Below are positions 8,701-17,005 of a stretch of DNA of 27,972 nt, one piece after another. A program made the position numbers and the translations under genes. The stretch covers positions 1 to 27,972 of the IMG/VR virus record IMGVR_UViG_3300017751_000159, one strand, 5' to 3'. The notes beneath the pieces were generated by a model. It saw nothing but the letters and a program-made list of their open reading frames with translations, had not been told where the DNA came from and searched no databases. How positions within the stretch are numbered: the stretch's first letter is position 1; the number at the start of each line of letters is the position of its first letter. This DNA is from a virus.

Positions 8701-9536
8701 ACAACATAACACTTGCTAAAGTAACAGATTCAGGCACATTAGCAGGATTAAATAACGCAGTATTAGGCACAAATACATCAGGCACATTACCTGAAGGACA
8801 AGGTGGAACTGGACAAACTTCAGATAGTGCTTATGCTTCACATTTAAGTTCACAAGGACTTATTGTCACAGAAGTAGCAGGTAGCACAGGTGCTATAAGT
8901 GCCGCAACACTTATATCAGCAGGTAGTCTTGCTGTTATAGGACAAGATATATCAGACTTTAACAATGACACAGGCTTTACAACAGGTGCTGGTGTTAATG
9001 CTAATGTTACAAGTATAAGTGGCGGAACTATTACAACAGGCACAATCAACTCTGATAGAATAAATGCTGGCACACTAAATGTAGAACATTTTGGAGATGT
9101 TAGTGCTGATATTGTTTCACATACTGGATCTACAGTTCCATTAAGCACATTTAGTAGTGCTTTCCAAAGAGGCTCAACAAACTTTACAACTCAAACACAA
9201 TCAACAGGCACATATTTGGCTCACGCAACATCGGATGTAAGAAATGGCGCAACATATAATGTTATATGGACAGGTGTATACGGAGATTGTACCAATGGGG
9301 TATTAGAATATAGTGTAAATGGCGGTTCAACTTATGTTCAAGCACAAGGTGGTATACAGTATGTTACTTTTAATGTAGGAACATTTAGAACTTATGTGTT
9401 TAGTTACAATGGCACTATATCAGGACTACCAACAACAGGAACAAATGCCAATAAAGTATATTGGAGAGTAAGATGGATAACAAAACTGAGAAGCACATAC
9501 CAATCAATGTATGTGAATATAGATAACACGCATTAA
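5766..9536 (+). CDS. Giant tail tip / receptor-binding protein (lambda I+J-like with fibre repeats)
   Basis: This 1256-residue protein begins immediately after the preceding stop. Residues about 12-52 are hydrophobic and Gly/Ala-rich, like the N-terminus of lambda gpI. Then comes a J-like core (GYRVPVVYGSAFQNGIITDAA; GDNPIRGTV; RTTIDRLLTACNSFFTYDAK near 290-315). A fibronectin-III-like region lies about 510-610 (SGIYTRAEAWFDT... SGTYYYQTRVG). The part from about 790 to 1020 is built of GGTG-headed repeats, and a C-terminal beta domain (NGGSTYVQAQGGIQYVTFNV) ends in an aromatic tail. It likely closes the tail tip, opens on receptor contact and carries a fused side or central fibre. Lambda J is 1132 residues, so the extension is modest. 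Confidence 0.85.
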   Translation: MAVFSAIAATFNYLVYTGIVLVGAGGAGTLLAIQATAALLTGAIVSGVSKGIGKMLMPDFPTGTTGTNAGVRVQLAPDTGYRVPVVYGSAFQNGIITDAAISSDNQTMTYVLTLGEKTDGNTTCGDIFWNDKKLVFGSSTSPNVTSTIDEDGTTSTDYANNVEVYVYDGFGDNPIRGTVDAYTLVDHWTSTEKNSGTIFAIIKVTYDPEAQLTGLGTMTFHLTNSINNPADVFDDFLTNTRYGAGIASGDIDSTSLQQLRSYSNELIDYTDQNGAAQQQARYTINGVVNTAEDCRTTIDRLLTACNSFFTYDAKIGKWKITPNKTQSTNNIPVFNDDNVLSEYKFSSTALESAFNSVEVEFPDKDQKDKNNYVTIDLPANLRETNEPDNGMTLRMEFVNNNVQAEYLANQQLRQTRDDLVVMFTADYTTLGIDAGDLVKIFEDQVYGQNNKVYRVVQTVEKEADNGMLTVEFTCLEYNSDVYTVEPITEFTPAPNSDITLFNRVGTPTTPTVDNERSLLSLPAFDINTNTPASGIYTRAEAWFDTNSNMSSKKLLATYRSPTTIGTGTEVEFTIKGLASGTYYYQTRVGNDEAFGPYSSTSSAHNWTANVLINPITIIDSNEPVLTAVNGNLVVNSGSIGTTYLDSAVNTILTNAASAVVVPTYNYFTTTNAAAPSDSVFNSQVGRDPIEDDIVVATKSGDTTVQKGYIHNGTNFVENTNFFSGGLITDGTIGADAIVANTITTDKLNFTPVTSVAGVTGASISTAQLSTAGLRFTTDAVASSLLSGTVDVANGGTGRTSTSSYVADLNAQGLRLTSETVDTGLLTGSAIPESLGGTGVTSRSAMYSADGVRLTSQTVPLSQTTGVLPTGQGGTGSNSLSAMFTAEGVRLDSQSVPFADVTGSVPESQGGTGATSLSAALTAEGVRFTSQTIPFGEITGTVPQNQGGTGSTSFASALTAQGVGFVSGSNANLGALASLDNITLAKVTDSGTLAGLNNAVLGTNTSGTLPEGQGGTGQTSDSAYASHLSSQGLIVTEVAGSTGAISAATLISAGSLAVIGQDISDFNNDTGFTTGAGVNANVTSISGGTITTGTINSDRINAGTLNVEHFGDVSADIVSHTGSTVPLSTFSSAFQRGSTNFTTQTQSTGTYLAHATSDVRNGATYNVIWTGVYGDCTNGVLEYSVNGGSTYVQAQGGIQYVTFNVGTFRTYVFSYNGTISGLPTTGTNANKVYWRVRWITKLRSTYQSMYVNIDNTH
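8145..8840 (+). repeat. GGTG-headed fibre repeats, 37-residue (111-base) period
   Basis: GGTGG-type heads (GGTG x T S) start at 8145, 8268, 8379, 8490, 8601 and 8802. Four successive heads, 8268 to 8601, are spaced exactly 111 bases; the outer spacings are 123 and 201. Each unit reads GGTG-TS--A----GVR-TSQTVP----TG-VP--Q. Such units usually form trimeric triple-beta or coiled fibre shafts. DNA copies differ at many synonymous positions, so these are old protein repeats and not recent duplications. Confidence 0.8.
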
Positions 9537-9540
9537 TATT

Positions 9541-9906
9541 ATGATAGAATATACAAAATACAATACAACAACAGGTGAAATATTAGAAGGTGGTAGCACA
9601 GGTGCTTTACTCACTGATATACCTTTAGAAGAAGGTCAAAGCATTATAGAAGGCATATATGATGTAGGCACATACAAAATCATAGACGGTGTAGCAGTAG
9701 AACAAAGCATTGATATATGGCAAGGCGCAAGATTTGAACGCAATACACTACTAACAGAAAGTGATTGGACACAAATGCCAGATTCTCCATTAAGCAGTAG
9801 TAAAAAAACAGAATGGGCAACATACAGACAAGTATTGAGAGATTTGCCTTCAACAAGTAGTGCCGCAACATATGAAGATATAGTTTGGCCAACAGAACCT
9901 TCATAA
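9541..9906 (+). CDS. Fibre/tail assembly chaperone-like protein (Phage_tail_APC pattern)
   Basis: This 121-residue acidic protein has the C-terminal pattern ARFERNTLLTESDWTQMPDSPLSSSK, then WATYRQVLRDLP and a final VWPTEP. That R-x-x-RN-x-LL-x-x-SDW-TQ ... Y-RQ-x-LRD-P ... WP-x-P arrangement is well known from small phage proteins annotated as tail assembly chaperone (PF16778) and encoded next to tail fibres. The N-terminal half (TGEILEGGSTG; DGVAVE) is variable. It follows the giant tip protein by four bases and has only a weak ribosome site, so translation may depend on the upstream gene. Confidence 0.8.
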   Translation: MIEYTKYNTTTGEILEGGSTGALLTDIPLEEGQSIIEGIYDVGTYKIIDGVAVEQSIDIWQGARFERNTLLTESDWTQMPDSPLSSSKKTEWATYRQVLRDLPSTSSAATYEDIVWPTEPS

Positions 9907-9921
9907 CACAACAAAAAACTG

Positions 9922-9942
9922 TAGTTGTGGTAAATACAACTA
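9922..9942 (+). promoter_or_regulatory. Hairpin in the gap before the second fibre cluster
   Basis: TAGTTGT (9922-9928) pairs with ACAACTA (9936-9942), seven perfect base pairs with a seven-base loop. GGTAAATA overlaps the loop (9929-9936), a degenerate version of the late-promoter-like motif. There is no T run, so it is not a clear terminator. It lies in the 97-base gap between two virion gene blocks and may be an mRNA processing or stability element. Confidence 0.35.
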
Positions 9943-10003
9943 TAACATAAAAAGGCTATGATACCACAGTATTATACGCCATAATCCTACAGGAGATACC
10001 AAA

Positions 10004-10516
10004 ATGTCAAAACTTTTAGATTGGAAATCATTTATTGGCGGCGCCGATAATATTATTGCGATGGACATGTTCCCCGCAGAACAACAAACATTCACATATC
10101 AGTTTGGAGCAGTAGATGTAACAAACTATATATGGGACATAGATTACCAAACAGTGGTAATAGATCAAGTTGCTTTTAACCGTAATACTGGTGAACCTAA
10201 CTACACTGATAGCACAGTAAGTGGTTTTTTTCAAGTTCAACAAAGTCCAGTAAACACTTATGTAGATACTTCAGATGCCGCAAATGGTAATGTTGCTATC
10301 ACAATACAAGCAAATAGATACACAGGCCAGTTACTGCCAAACAGCAGACTAAAAGTTCCAACCACATGTTTTAGTGTGAAATGGACTGACACAGCATCTC
10401 CAGCCACCACAAATATTCACAGATATATTATATCAGAAAGATACACGGCAGAAGTGCCTATTGGAGACCCAACACTTGAAACAACCGCACAAGGCGGATT
10501 CACAGCAATAACATAA
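10004..10516 (+). CDS. Virion-associated protein before the tail fibre (unknown)
   Basis: This 170-residue protein has a ribosome site AGGAG at about eight-base spacing. It contains DNIIAMDMFPAEQQTFTYQF and repeated strand-forming segments such as YIWDIDYQTVVIDQVAFNRN and VSGFFQVQQSPVNTYVD, then NVAITIQANRYTGQLLPNSR. The composition (Thr, Asn, Val, few Lys) matches the neighbouring fibre proteins. The strand-rich fold suggests a baseplate/fibre collar or attachment protein. No recognised domain. It is ten bases before the large fibre gene, so it probably helps mount or assemble that fibre. Confidence 0.6.
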   Translation: MSKLLDWKSFIGGADNIIAMDMFPAEQQTFTYQFGAVDVTNYIWDIDYQTVVIDQVAFNRNTGEPNYTDSTVSGFFQVQQSPVNTYVDTSDAANGNVAITIQANRYTGQLLPNSRLKVPTTCFSVKWTDTASPATTNIHRYIISERYTAEVPIGDPTLETTAQGGFTAIT

Positions 10517-10526
10517 GGAGTAGGAT

Positions 10527-13500
10527 ATGGCTAATGTAACAGTAGTAACTTCTAATCCAGCAGTTACAGTTGACTCAACAACAAACACAATAAATGTAGG
10601 CACAACTCAAGCAAATGTAGTTGTAGGTGCTACAGTAAATGGCACACTTGCTAACACAATAGCAACATCAGGTAGATTCAGCACATTACAAGTAGGTAAT
10701 GGGTCCGCAGTTCAATACACATTTCCAACAACAGATGGTAGTGCTAACCAAATATTAAAAACAAATGGTTCTGGTGTGTTAACATTCGTAGAAGACGATG
10801 GCGCAGTAGATAGTGTAAATGGACAAGTAGGCACAGTTGTTTTATCAACCAGTGATATAGCAGAAGGCACTAATGAATACTTTACTACAGCAAGAAGTAG
10901 AGCAAGTATAAGTGCTACTTCACCAGCATTATATGATGCCTCAACAGGTGTTATCTCAATAAGCAGTAGTGCTTTATTCACAGGTAAAACCACAGATGAC
11001 CTCACAGAAGGTTCAACAAACTTATATTTCACTGACGCAAGAGGTGACGCAAGAGTAAATCTTCAAACAGGCACTAACTTAGATCTTTCAAGCAAAGACA
11101 CAGGTGATTTAAGTGAAGGCACTAACTTATACTACACTGATGCCAGAGTAGATGGTAGATTAAGTTCAGGTAGTATATCAACAGCAATCAAAACAACAAA
11201 TGCTGTTCACACTAACAGTATTATACCTATAACTGGCGGTAATGTTACTATAACAGGTAACTTAGAAGTCAGCGGAAATATCAACAGCGTTCAAGTTGAA
11301 GATGTTTTAGTTAAAGATCACAAAATAGTATTAAACTATGGTAATGCCACAGCCAGAGACGCCTTTATCACAGTAGATAGAAGTGGTAGTAGTTTAACAA
11401 ACGCAAGTATACAGTGGAATGAAACAGATGACAAGTTTACAACAACTAATGATTTAGATGTCACAGGCACACTTACAGCAACCACAGTAACAGATGGCAC
11501 TGGTTCAATAACTGGTGGTGTAGGCACAGGATTTAGTTCAATAACATCAACAGCCTTAGTAGGTAACTTAACAGGTGATGTAACAGGTGCTACAACTGGC
11601 ACACACACTGGAGCAGTAACAGGTGATGTAACAGGTAACCTAACAGGAGATGTAACTGGTAACTTAACTGGTGATACAACTGGCACACATACAGGTGCTG
11701 TAACAGGTGATGTAACAGGTAACCTAACTGGTGATAGCACAGGAACGCACACAGGTGCTGTAACTGGAGATGTAACAGGTAACTTAACAGGAGATGTAAC
11801 AGGTAATGTAACTGGTAACACAACAGGTGATGTAAACACAGATTTAATCCAACCAGACCAAGACACAGTGGTAAACACCAAAGGTGTAGGTTTAGGTGGT
11901 ATTCAAACAAGTTTATTAGGTAGTGCTGATCCTTGGAGAACAGGGGCAAACGCAAATGAGCAAAACTGGGGACGCATAGCATTTGCTGGTCACAGTTTTA
12001 GATCTTCTAACGCACCAGTATACGCAGGAAACTCTGCTATACCAGGCACATATGGCTTTAACCACAAAGCAACAGCAGGTTCACCCACAGTTGAAATACA
12101 TGGTGTAGAATCAGCCGCAGGATTTATTGGTGGAAATAATGCTGTTGGTTATAGCACAAACCAAACTGACATTGATAACGCACTTAACGACATAGGTATA
12201 GGCAGTATTGTTAGTAATGCTGTAGAAAAAATGGGCACAACAGGAGATCAAGGATTTGATCAACCATTAGCACCAGCAACATTAACAGTTGTGTCAATGG
12301 ACATGACAGTAACTCCAAGAACAGTTACACTAAGTCAAAATGCTGACAGAGACATTGATCTCAGCACAAATAATCCAGTAAGTGGTCGTAGTTTAACTAT
12401 AGGACCAGGTTTTTACTCATCTTCAACAGGCATGATGGTAGCAGTATTAAATGGTGTAGATGTAGATGATGGTTCAGGTAGTCCAACAACAAGCCAAGTT
12501 GGGTATGTATCACCAATGACCAGAGATATATTTGGACATACACAATATGCTTTACCAAGTGACTTTACCACAGCAAATAATGCCGCAAATGGTTCATCGT
12601 TAGACTTATCACAGTTTAGTTCAAGCAATAATAACCAACCTTTCTTTGAAGGAACATCAAAAATAACATATGAGCCTAACGCAACGCAACTATCATTTGG
12701 TGGCACAATGCCAGCACCAGTTGTTAACTCACCTCATAACATCACAATAGGGCCAGAAACAAACACTGGTAACAGAGCATTCAATGATACATTTAGAGCA
12801 TTTGGTTTAACAACTGGTTATAACGGTAAGTTAGACTCAGGCACATTTAGTAGACCACCTGTTGTTCATAATCAGATATTCCAGCATGTAAAAGATAGTG
12901 CTATGGTAAACAATGCTTATTTCAGAGATGTAGCAGGTCCAAGATTATTCTTAGCAGTAGCAGATGGTGACACAGATACACCTCTAAACCAACAGTTTGC
13001 TAAACAAGGTGATGAGTTAGGTAGATTACAAGCATGGGGTAGATCAGAAAGTATATCCGCACCAAGCACATATTATGCTAACCACAAAATAGGCTTTAAC
13101 GCATCAGACTTTAGTGGCACTAACACAGCAGGTGAAGTAACTATTGCTACCACTAACGAAAACGCAGGCTTAAAATCAGTATTTGGCACAGACAATGGTC
13201 AACTACAACAATCCGGCTTAATGACTTATATAAATGGAGCACAAGTTCATCAGAAAGCATATGTTTTCAATGACGGCAGATATAGAAGTGCTTTAGGAAC
13301 CAGTAAACACTCTGTTACTGTAGCAACCAAAGACAATCAAACTACTGGAGCAATAGGTAGTGGTTCTATATTAAAAGTGTGTCACGGTTCTGAAAGTAGA
13401 CCAGATGTTATTGGAGACCTCAAGTTAGGTATTCAGCGAGGCCTTGAAGGCAACAAAGATTGGGTAATGAAACTTGACAGAGGAACTTTTACAAGTAACA

Positions 13501-15023
13501 CTGGCGGCACAATGAATAACCAAAACTGGTATCCATATTTTTACTTGGGTAACTTTGGTGATGGTATAAGATTCAACTCCACTAACAAATACAACACTTT
13601 CCCAGAAGACTGGACTGATGGTATGGAAATACAACTTGATGGATATAGTGGTGCCTTTGGAACAGCAGTAAATGGTAACAACTATTACGGTAAGTTAGCA
13701 TTTGGTGTTATCATGACATTATACACTGATGCGGCATTAACACAACCATATAGAACATTATCCAGTTCAATAGCATTCGGCACAGACATTGATGCTGACA
13801 AAACAGGCACAATAAGAATATTAAGCAGTAACTTCTCAAATCAACAAACACTTGATGAACAATCATATTTTTGGAAGTTAGCACAGGCTGATGATAGATT
13901 ACAGTTAGTAGATAGAAGATTTGGCACAGATTATGAAGTGTTAAACTATGATCCATTTGATAGAAGTTCAGCAACACTTGGTAAGTTCACATTCTTAAGA
14001 GATGTAGAAACAGCAAACACAATCACTTCAGGTGGTTTTGTAGGTGACATAGACGGTGCTGTAACACTTGATGTTAGAAATGACACAAGTTCAGCATTAT
14101 CAAAAGGCACAGCAGTTACATTAACAGGTGCTAACACAGGTGATATACCGCATATAGACTTCACAGAAGCCAATGATGCCGCTAAAATGCCTGCTATAGG
14201 CTTAGTCAAAGAAGATATACCAGCAAACAGCAATGGTGTTGTGGTAACATCAGGTGTGCTAATCAATACCAATCATGGACATTCAGTAGGCAGTGACTTG
14301 TATTTAGGTGTTGCTAACGGTAGTTTGGTAACAACAAGACCATCAGGTGAAACAGAGTTAGTTCAAAAGATTGGTAAAGCAATATCGGCTGATGCTATAC
14401 TGGTTCAAGGTGCGGGAAGAGCAAATGACACACCTAACTTGGATCAAGGTAACATTTTTATTGGTAACAACAGTGGTTTAGTTGAGACTGCCACATTAGA
14501 TACCAGCATAGTTACAGAAAACACTAACTTATACTATACAACAACAAGACAAAACACAGATTTTGACACAAGACTTGCTACAAAGACCACAAATGATATA
14601 CCTGAAGGCACTGACTTATATTATACAGATGCCAGAGTAGATCAGAGAGTAAGCAGTGGATCAGTAGCAACAATCAATGCTAACAATACTGTGTTAAAAC
14701 AGTTTAATGAAACCAAAGTAGCATTAGGCAATCAAAGTGGTGATATAAGTGCTTTATTAGATGCTCAAGATGGTAGTATATTCACAGTTACAGCAACAGG
14801 TGATATAACCATAAACAGTTTTGCTAATCCAAACACAGGCGCAAGTTTTACTGTTATAGTAACACAAGATAACACTGGTAGTAGACTGTTAACAGCAGGA
14901 TCAAACATTAAATGGGCAGGTGGTATAAAAACACTTAGCACAACAGCAGATGCCACAGATGTTATAAGTGTGATATATGACGGTAGCACATACTGGGCAA
15001 GTTTAGGCAGAGGATATGTTTAA
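10527..15023 (+). CDS. Long tail fibre protein
   Basis: This 1498-residue protein is a Thr/Asn/Gly/Ser-rich fibre. The LYYTDAR motif and variants (NLYFTDAR, NLYYTDAR, DLYYTDAR) recur near residues 165, 198 and 1362, as in many environmental phage fibres. A tetrapeptide x-TG-x repeat fills about residues 344-437. A large globular, less repetitive part follows (about 450-1150). The last 130 residues (ITINSFANPNTGASFTVIVT ... KWAGGIKTLSTTADATDVIS) are a beta-sandwich ending seen in marine fibre proteins. It likely contacts the host surface. Its stop overlaps the next ATG (TAATG), coupling it to the glycine-rich protein. Confidence 0.85.
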   Translation: MANVTVVTSNPAVTVDSTTNTINVGTTQANVVVGATVNGTLANTIATSGRFSTLQVGNGSAVQYTFPTTDGSANQILKTNGSGVLTFVEDDGAVDSVNGQVGTVVLSTSDIAEGTNEYFTTARSRASISATSPALYDASTGVISISSSALFTGKTTDDLTEGSTNLYFTDARGDARVNLQTGTNLDLSSKDTGDLSEGTNLYYTDARVDGRLSSGSISTAIKTTNAVHTNSIIPITGGNVTITGNLEVSGNINSVQVEDVLVKDHKIVLNYGNATARDAFITVDRSGSSLTNASIQWNETDDKFTTTNDLDVTGTLTATTVTDGTGSITGGVGTGFSSITSTALVGNLTGDVTGATTGTHTGAVTGDVTGNLTGDVTGNLTGDTTGTHTGAVTGDVTGNLTGDSTGTHTGAVTGDVTGNLTGDVTGNVTGNTTGDVNTDLIQPDQDTVVNTKGVGLGGIQTSLLGSADPWRTGANANEQNWGRIAFAGHSFRSSNAPVYAGNSAIPGTYGFNHKATAGSPTVEIHGVESAAGFIGGNNAVGYSTNQTDIDNALNDIGIGSIVSNAVEKMGTTGDQGFDQPLAPATLTVVSMDMTVTPRTVTLSQNADRDIDLSTNNPVSGRSLTIGPGFYSSSTGMMVAVLNGVDVDDGSGSPTTSQVGYVSPMTRDIFGHTQYALPSDFTTANNAANGSSLDLSQFSSSNNNQPFFEGTSKITYEPNATQLSFGGTMPAPVVNSPHNITIGPETNTGNRAFNDTFRAFGLTTGYNGKLDSGTFSRPPVVHNQIFQHVKDSAMVNNAYFRDVAGPRLFLAVADGDTDTPLNQQFAKQGDELGRLQAWGRSESISAPSTYYANHKIGFNASDFSGTNTAGEVTIATTNENAGLKSVFGTDNGQLQQSGLMTYINGAQVHQKAYVFNDGRYRSALGTSKHSVTVATKDNQTTGAIGSGSILKVCHGSESRPDVIGDLKLGIQRGLEGNKDWVMKLDRGTFTSNTGGTMNNQNWYPYFYLGNFGDGIRFNSTNKYNTFPEDWTDGMEIQLDGYSGAFGTAVNGNNYYGKLAFGVIMTLYTDAALTQPYRTLSSSIAFGTDIDADKTGTIRILSSNFSNQQTLDEQSYFWKLAQADDRLQLVDRRFGTDYEVLNYDPFDRSSATLGKFTFLRDVETANTITSGGFVGDIDGAVTLDVRNDTSSALSKGTAVTLTGANTGDIPHIDFTEANDAAKMPAIGLVKEDIPANSNGVVVTSGVLINTNHGHSVGSDLYLGVANGSLVTTRPSGETELVQKIGKAISADAILVQGAGRANDTPNLDQGNIFIGNNSGLVETATLDTSIVTENTNLYYTTTRQNTDFDTRLATKTTNDIPEGTDLYYTDARVDQRVSSGSVATINANNTVLKQFNETKVALGNQSGDISALLDAQDGSIFTVTATGDITINSFANPNTGASFTVIVTQDNTGSRLLTAGSNIKWAGGIKTLSTTADATDVISVIYDGSTYWASLGRGYV
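11558..11836 (+). repeat. x-TG-x tetrapeptide repeat tract in the tail fibre
   Basis: The coded protein is a run of tetrapeptides such as LTGD, VTGN, LTGD, TTGT, HTGA, VTGD for about 93 residues. The 12-base units are kept in frame but vary between ACAGGT, ACTGGT and ACAGGA, so they are diverged. Such tracts usually form a regular beta shaft. The repeat also creates a long, low-complexity open frame on the opposite strand. Confidence 0.8.
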
Positions 15024-15877
15024 TGCCATTTAGTGCCAAGCAAGGATTTATATCTGGTGCTTCACAATGGGCAGAAGGCTCAGGTGGTAATACCACATCA
15101 AGTGTAACATATGATGGTGTAAACTATAATAGATATGATTTCACAGGATCAGGCAACTTCACAGTAACTACACCAGGCGTATTGTATATAATGGCCATTG
15201 GTGGCGGTGGATCAGGCGGTGATGCTTTTGATATCACATCAAATCCAGCAGGTGCCAAAGGTGGCGGTGGTGGAGCAGGTGAGTTTTGGGAAGGCTTATA
15301 CAACTCATGGGATCTAAACGGAGATCTTGATGGAGGAACTATTTCAATAGGTATTGGAGCAGGTGGCCCACATAGATCAGGAACTGTAGACGCAGAAAAT
15401 GGTGGAGTTACCACAGTAGGCACTGGCCTAACCGTTATAGGCGGTGGAGGTGGTGCTGGACTACAAGGTGGTTCAGGTGGTGGCGGAATGGCATACTCAA
15501 ACACAGGCACTCACAATGATCAAGGCGCAACATCAAACATAACCAATCAAAACGGTAGAGGCAACTCAGGTGCTGATGGTGTTATTAACAGTATTGGCGG
15601 AGGCGGTGGCGGAGCAGGTGCTTCAGCAACATCAAGTGTAGGTGCCGATGGATATCAATGGATAGATGGCACATACTACGCCGGAGGCGGTGGTGGTGGA
15701 GATAGTGTATTCAGTAGTTCAGGCTCAGGCTCATTTGGAGGCTTAGGAGGCGGTGGTAAAGGCCGTGGTTCAAGTTCAGGTGTCAACAAAGGTGGTGGAG
15801 AATCAGGCTTTGGTGGCGGTGGTGGTGCCGGCTGGGTAGGTGGCGCAGGCCGTGTAGTAATATTAGTGAGAACATAA
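15023..15877 (+). CDS. Glycine-rich tail fibre tip / adhesin-like protein
   Basis: This 284-residue protein has an N-terminal region (MPFSAKQGFISGASQWAEGS) and a strand-rich domain ending VTTPGVLYIMAIGGGGSGGD. Beyond this it is dominated by poly-glycine blocks (GGGGGAGEFW, VIGGGGGAG, IGGGGGGAGA, GGGGGGDS, GGLGGGGKGRG). This resembles glycine-rich receptor-binding adhesins at fibre tips of T-even phages, where glycine helices present variable loops. The variable segments between Gly blocks would be the receptor-contact loops. Coupled to the fibre gene by TAATG and to the next gene by another TAATG. GC content is higher here because of GGN codons. Confidence 0.75.
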   Translation: MPFSAKQGFISGASQWAEGSGGNTTSSVTYDGVNYNRYDFTGSGNFTVTTPGVLYIMAIGGGGSGGDAFDITSNPAGAKGGGGGAGEFWEGLYNSWDLNGDLDGGTISIGIGAGGPHRSGTVDAENGGVTTVGTGLTVIGGGGGAGLQGGSGGGGMAYSNTGTHNDQGATSNITNQNGRGNSGADGVINSIGGGGGGAGASATSSVGADGYQWIDGTYYAGGGGGGDSVFSSSGSGSFGGLGGGGKGRGSSSGVNKGGGESGFGGGGGAGWVGGAGRVVILVRT

Positions 15878-16113
15878 TGGCATATTTCGCAAAAGTAGTA
15901 GAAGGTAGAGTAGAAAGAGTTTGTAGAGTAGAAGATTCAGACTGTGGTAATGAAGAATACCCGGCGTCAGACAGCATAGGAGCCCAGCACATGAACGATA
16001 GTGGCTTCCCAGGAACTTGGCTACAGACCAGCAAAGATAACCAGTTTAGAGGCGTATTTGCCGGTGCTGGATATACATATAATAGTGAAACAGATACATT
16101 TAGCAAGGAGTAA
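15877..16113 (+). CDS. Small conserved-type phage protein after the fibres
   Basis: This 78-residue protein has an end pattern TWLQTSKDNQFRGVFAGAGYTYNSETDTF. The W-x-x-T....R..FAG.GYTY....D.F arrangement is common in small proteins encoded beside marine phage fibre genes, usually listed as hypothetical. The N-terminal strand MAYFAKVVEGRVERVCRVED fits a small beta domain. Translation is coupled to the glycine-rich protein through TAATG. Probably an accessory fibre protein. Confidence 0.75.
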   Translation: MAYFAKVVEGRVERVCRVEDSDCGNEEYPASDSIGAQHMNDSGFPGTWLQTSKDNQFRGVFAGAGYTYNSETDTFSKE

Positions 16114-16115
16114 AC

Positions 16116-16205
16116 ATGCCAAAAGGAACTAAAAGCAGAGGAACAACAAAAGCAAACCCTTACATGAAGAAGAAGAAAAAGAAGGGTGCTAAGAAAAGAG
16201 GTTAA
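16116..16205 (+). CDS. 29-residue lysine-rich microprotein
   Basis: ATG at 16116 is preceded by AAGGAG at five-base spacing, one of the best ribosome sites in the window. The product is MPKGTKSRGTTKANPYMKKK and ends KKKGAKKRG: about 45 percent Lys/Arg, no acidic residues. It could bind nucleic acid or be packaged with the DNA. The tail of the frame overlaps the start of the next gene by 20 bases. The family is unknown to me, but short basic 'PKG...NPYMKKKKKKGAKKR' proteins fit the pattern of marine phage microproteins. Confidence 0.65.
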   Translation: MPKGTKSRGTTKANPYMKKKKKKGAKKRG

Positions 16206-16569
16206 CTGGCAAGAATACTATGCTCATATAAAGAGCGTATGTCCTTGGAGTTACAAAGCATATATGAATGATAACATATTAGTGTGGGAGAACGCAACTT
16301 CAAACACATGGCAAACTGTTAGTGCTGTTTTTGATAGCACAAACTTTGAAGCCATAGTGTATAGATTTGACAACCACACACCTAAACAGTTAGAACAGTT
16401 AGTGGATAAAATGACAGAACGCAGACCAAACTCAGAGTTTTTGTGGAGTCATCCAGACGCTGATTCAGGAGATGGTAACAGCACACCAGTGCCAGTTATC
16501 ATACAACAAAACAAAGAGGCACTTAATGACCTCAGACATAAACTAAAAGGAGCACACAATGGCAACTAA
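16186..16569 (+). CDS. Hypothetical protein, virion/late operon
   Basis: This 127-residue ORF reads from GTG 16186 (start inside the preceding microprotein) through WQEYYAHIKSVCPWSYKAYM, NTWQTVSAVFDSTNFEAIVY, and a helical C-terminus LNDLRHKLKG. The first ATG in frame is 27 codons later and would lose a well-formed aromatic segment, so GTG is preferred; the region upstream is purine-rich but lacks a clean AGGAG. I do not recognise a family. It overlaps the next small gene by 11 bases, typical of co-translation. Confidence 0.65.
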   Translation: MLRKEVNWQEYYAHIKSVCPWSYKAYMNDNILVWENATSNTWQTVSAVFDSTNFEAIVYRFDNHTPKQLEQLVDKMTERRPNSEFLWSHPDADSGDGNSTPVPVIIQQNKEALNDLRHKLKGAHNGN

Positions 16570-16717
16570 TGAAAGCAGAATAGCATTATTAGAATGGTTA
16601 TATGAGAATCATGAAGGCGCAATATACTACAATGACATGTTGAGCAGAATAACCATAGATGAGATTACCACACAAGCACAACTCACAGAAGCAATAGCAA
16701 GTTACACTAACTTATAA
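16559..16717 (+). CDS. 52-residue hypothetical protein
   Basis: ATG 16559 has AAAAGGAG seven bases upstream and lies in the end of the preceding gene. The product begins MATNESRIALLEWLYENHEG and ends QLTEAIASYTNL. It is acidic and probably helical. No family recognised. The ribosome site and tight overlaps support it as real. Confidence 0.7.
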   Translation: MATNESRIALLEWLYENHEGAIYYNDMLSRITIDEITTQAQLTEAIASYTNL

Positions 16718-16741
16718 TAATATAACAAGGGAATCAATCAA

Positions 16742-16981
16742 ATGACAAACAAAAGAGTAACAACTACTCAAGTTCACAATGAACTAAAAGGCTATGTGGC
16801 CAACAACACGCATGAACACAAACAGTTACATGCTCGTGTAACAGAACTGGGAGATGCTGTAAAAGAAAACCGTAAGTTCTTTATTGAGCGTATGGATAGG
16901 TTAGATCACAGAATATGGGCAATAGTTATGTTAACACTTGGTTCACTGTTAGCCAGTGTGCTCACCATGATTGTGTCATAA
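16742..16981 (+). CDS. XhlA-like membrane-anchored protein, possible lysis helper
   Basis: This 79-residue protein has a polar, helical N-terminal part with His and Lys (THEHKQLHARVTELGDAVKE), a charged stretch (ERMDRLDHR) and one C-terminal membrane helix (IWAIVMLTLGSLLASVLTMIVS, about 58-79). That order, helix-charged-linker-membrane helix at the end, matches XhlA-type proteins, which act with a holin in host lysis, and small holin-like proteins. It is the last gene of the virion operon, where lysis genes often lie. No partner endolysin is seen in the window. It may also be another tail-anchored small protein. Confidence 0.6.
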   Translation: MTNKRVTTTQVHNELKGYVANNTHEHKQLHARVTELGDAVKENRKFFIERMDRLDHRIWAIVMLTLGSLLASVLTMIVS

Positions 16982-17005
16982 AAACAAACTAAAATCACCT
17001 AAAAG

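Noticed and set aside
8145-11836. Regular repeats as a CRISPR array
   Set aside because: They are in-frame protein repeats with diverged DNA, without identical repeats or unique spacers.
11336-11982. Minus-strand frames opposite the fibre repeats
   Set aside because: Low-complexity mirror images of the x-TG-x repeat (PV-rich and LH-rich).
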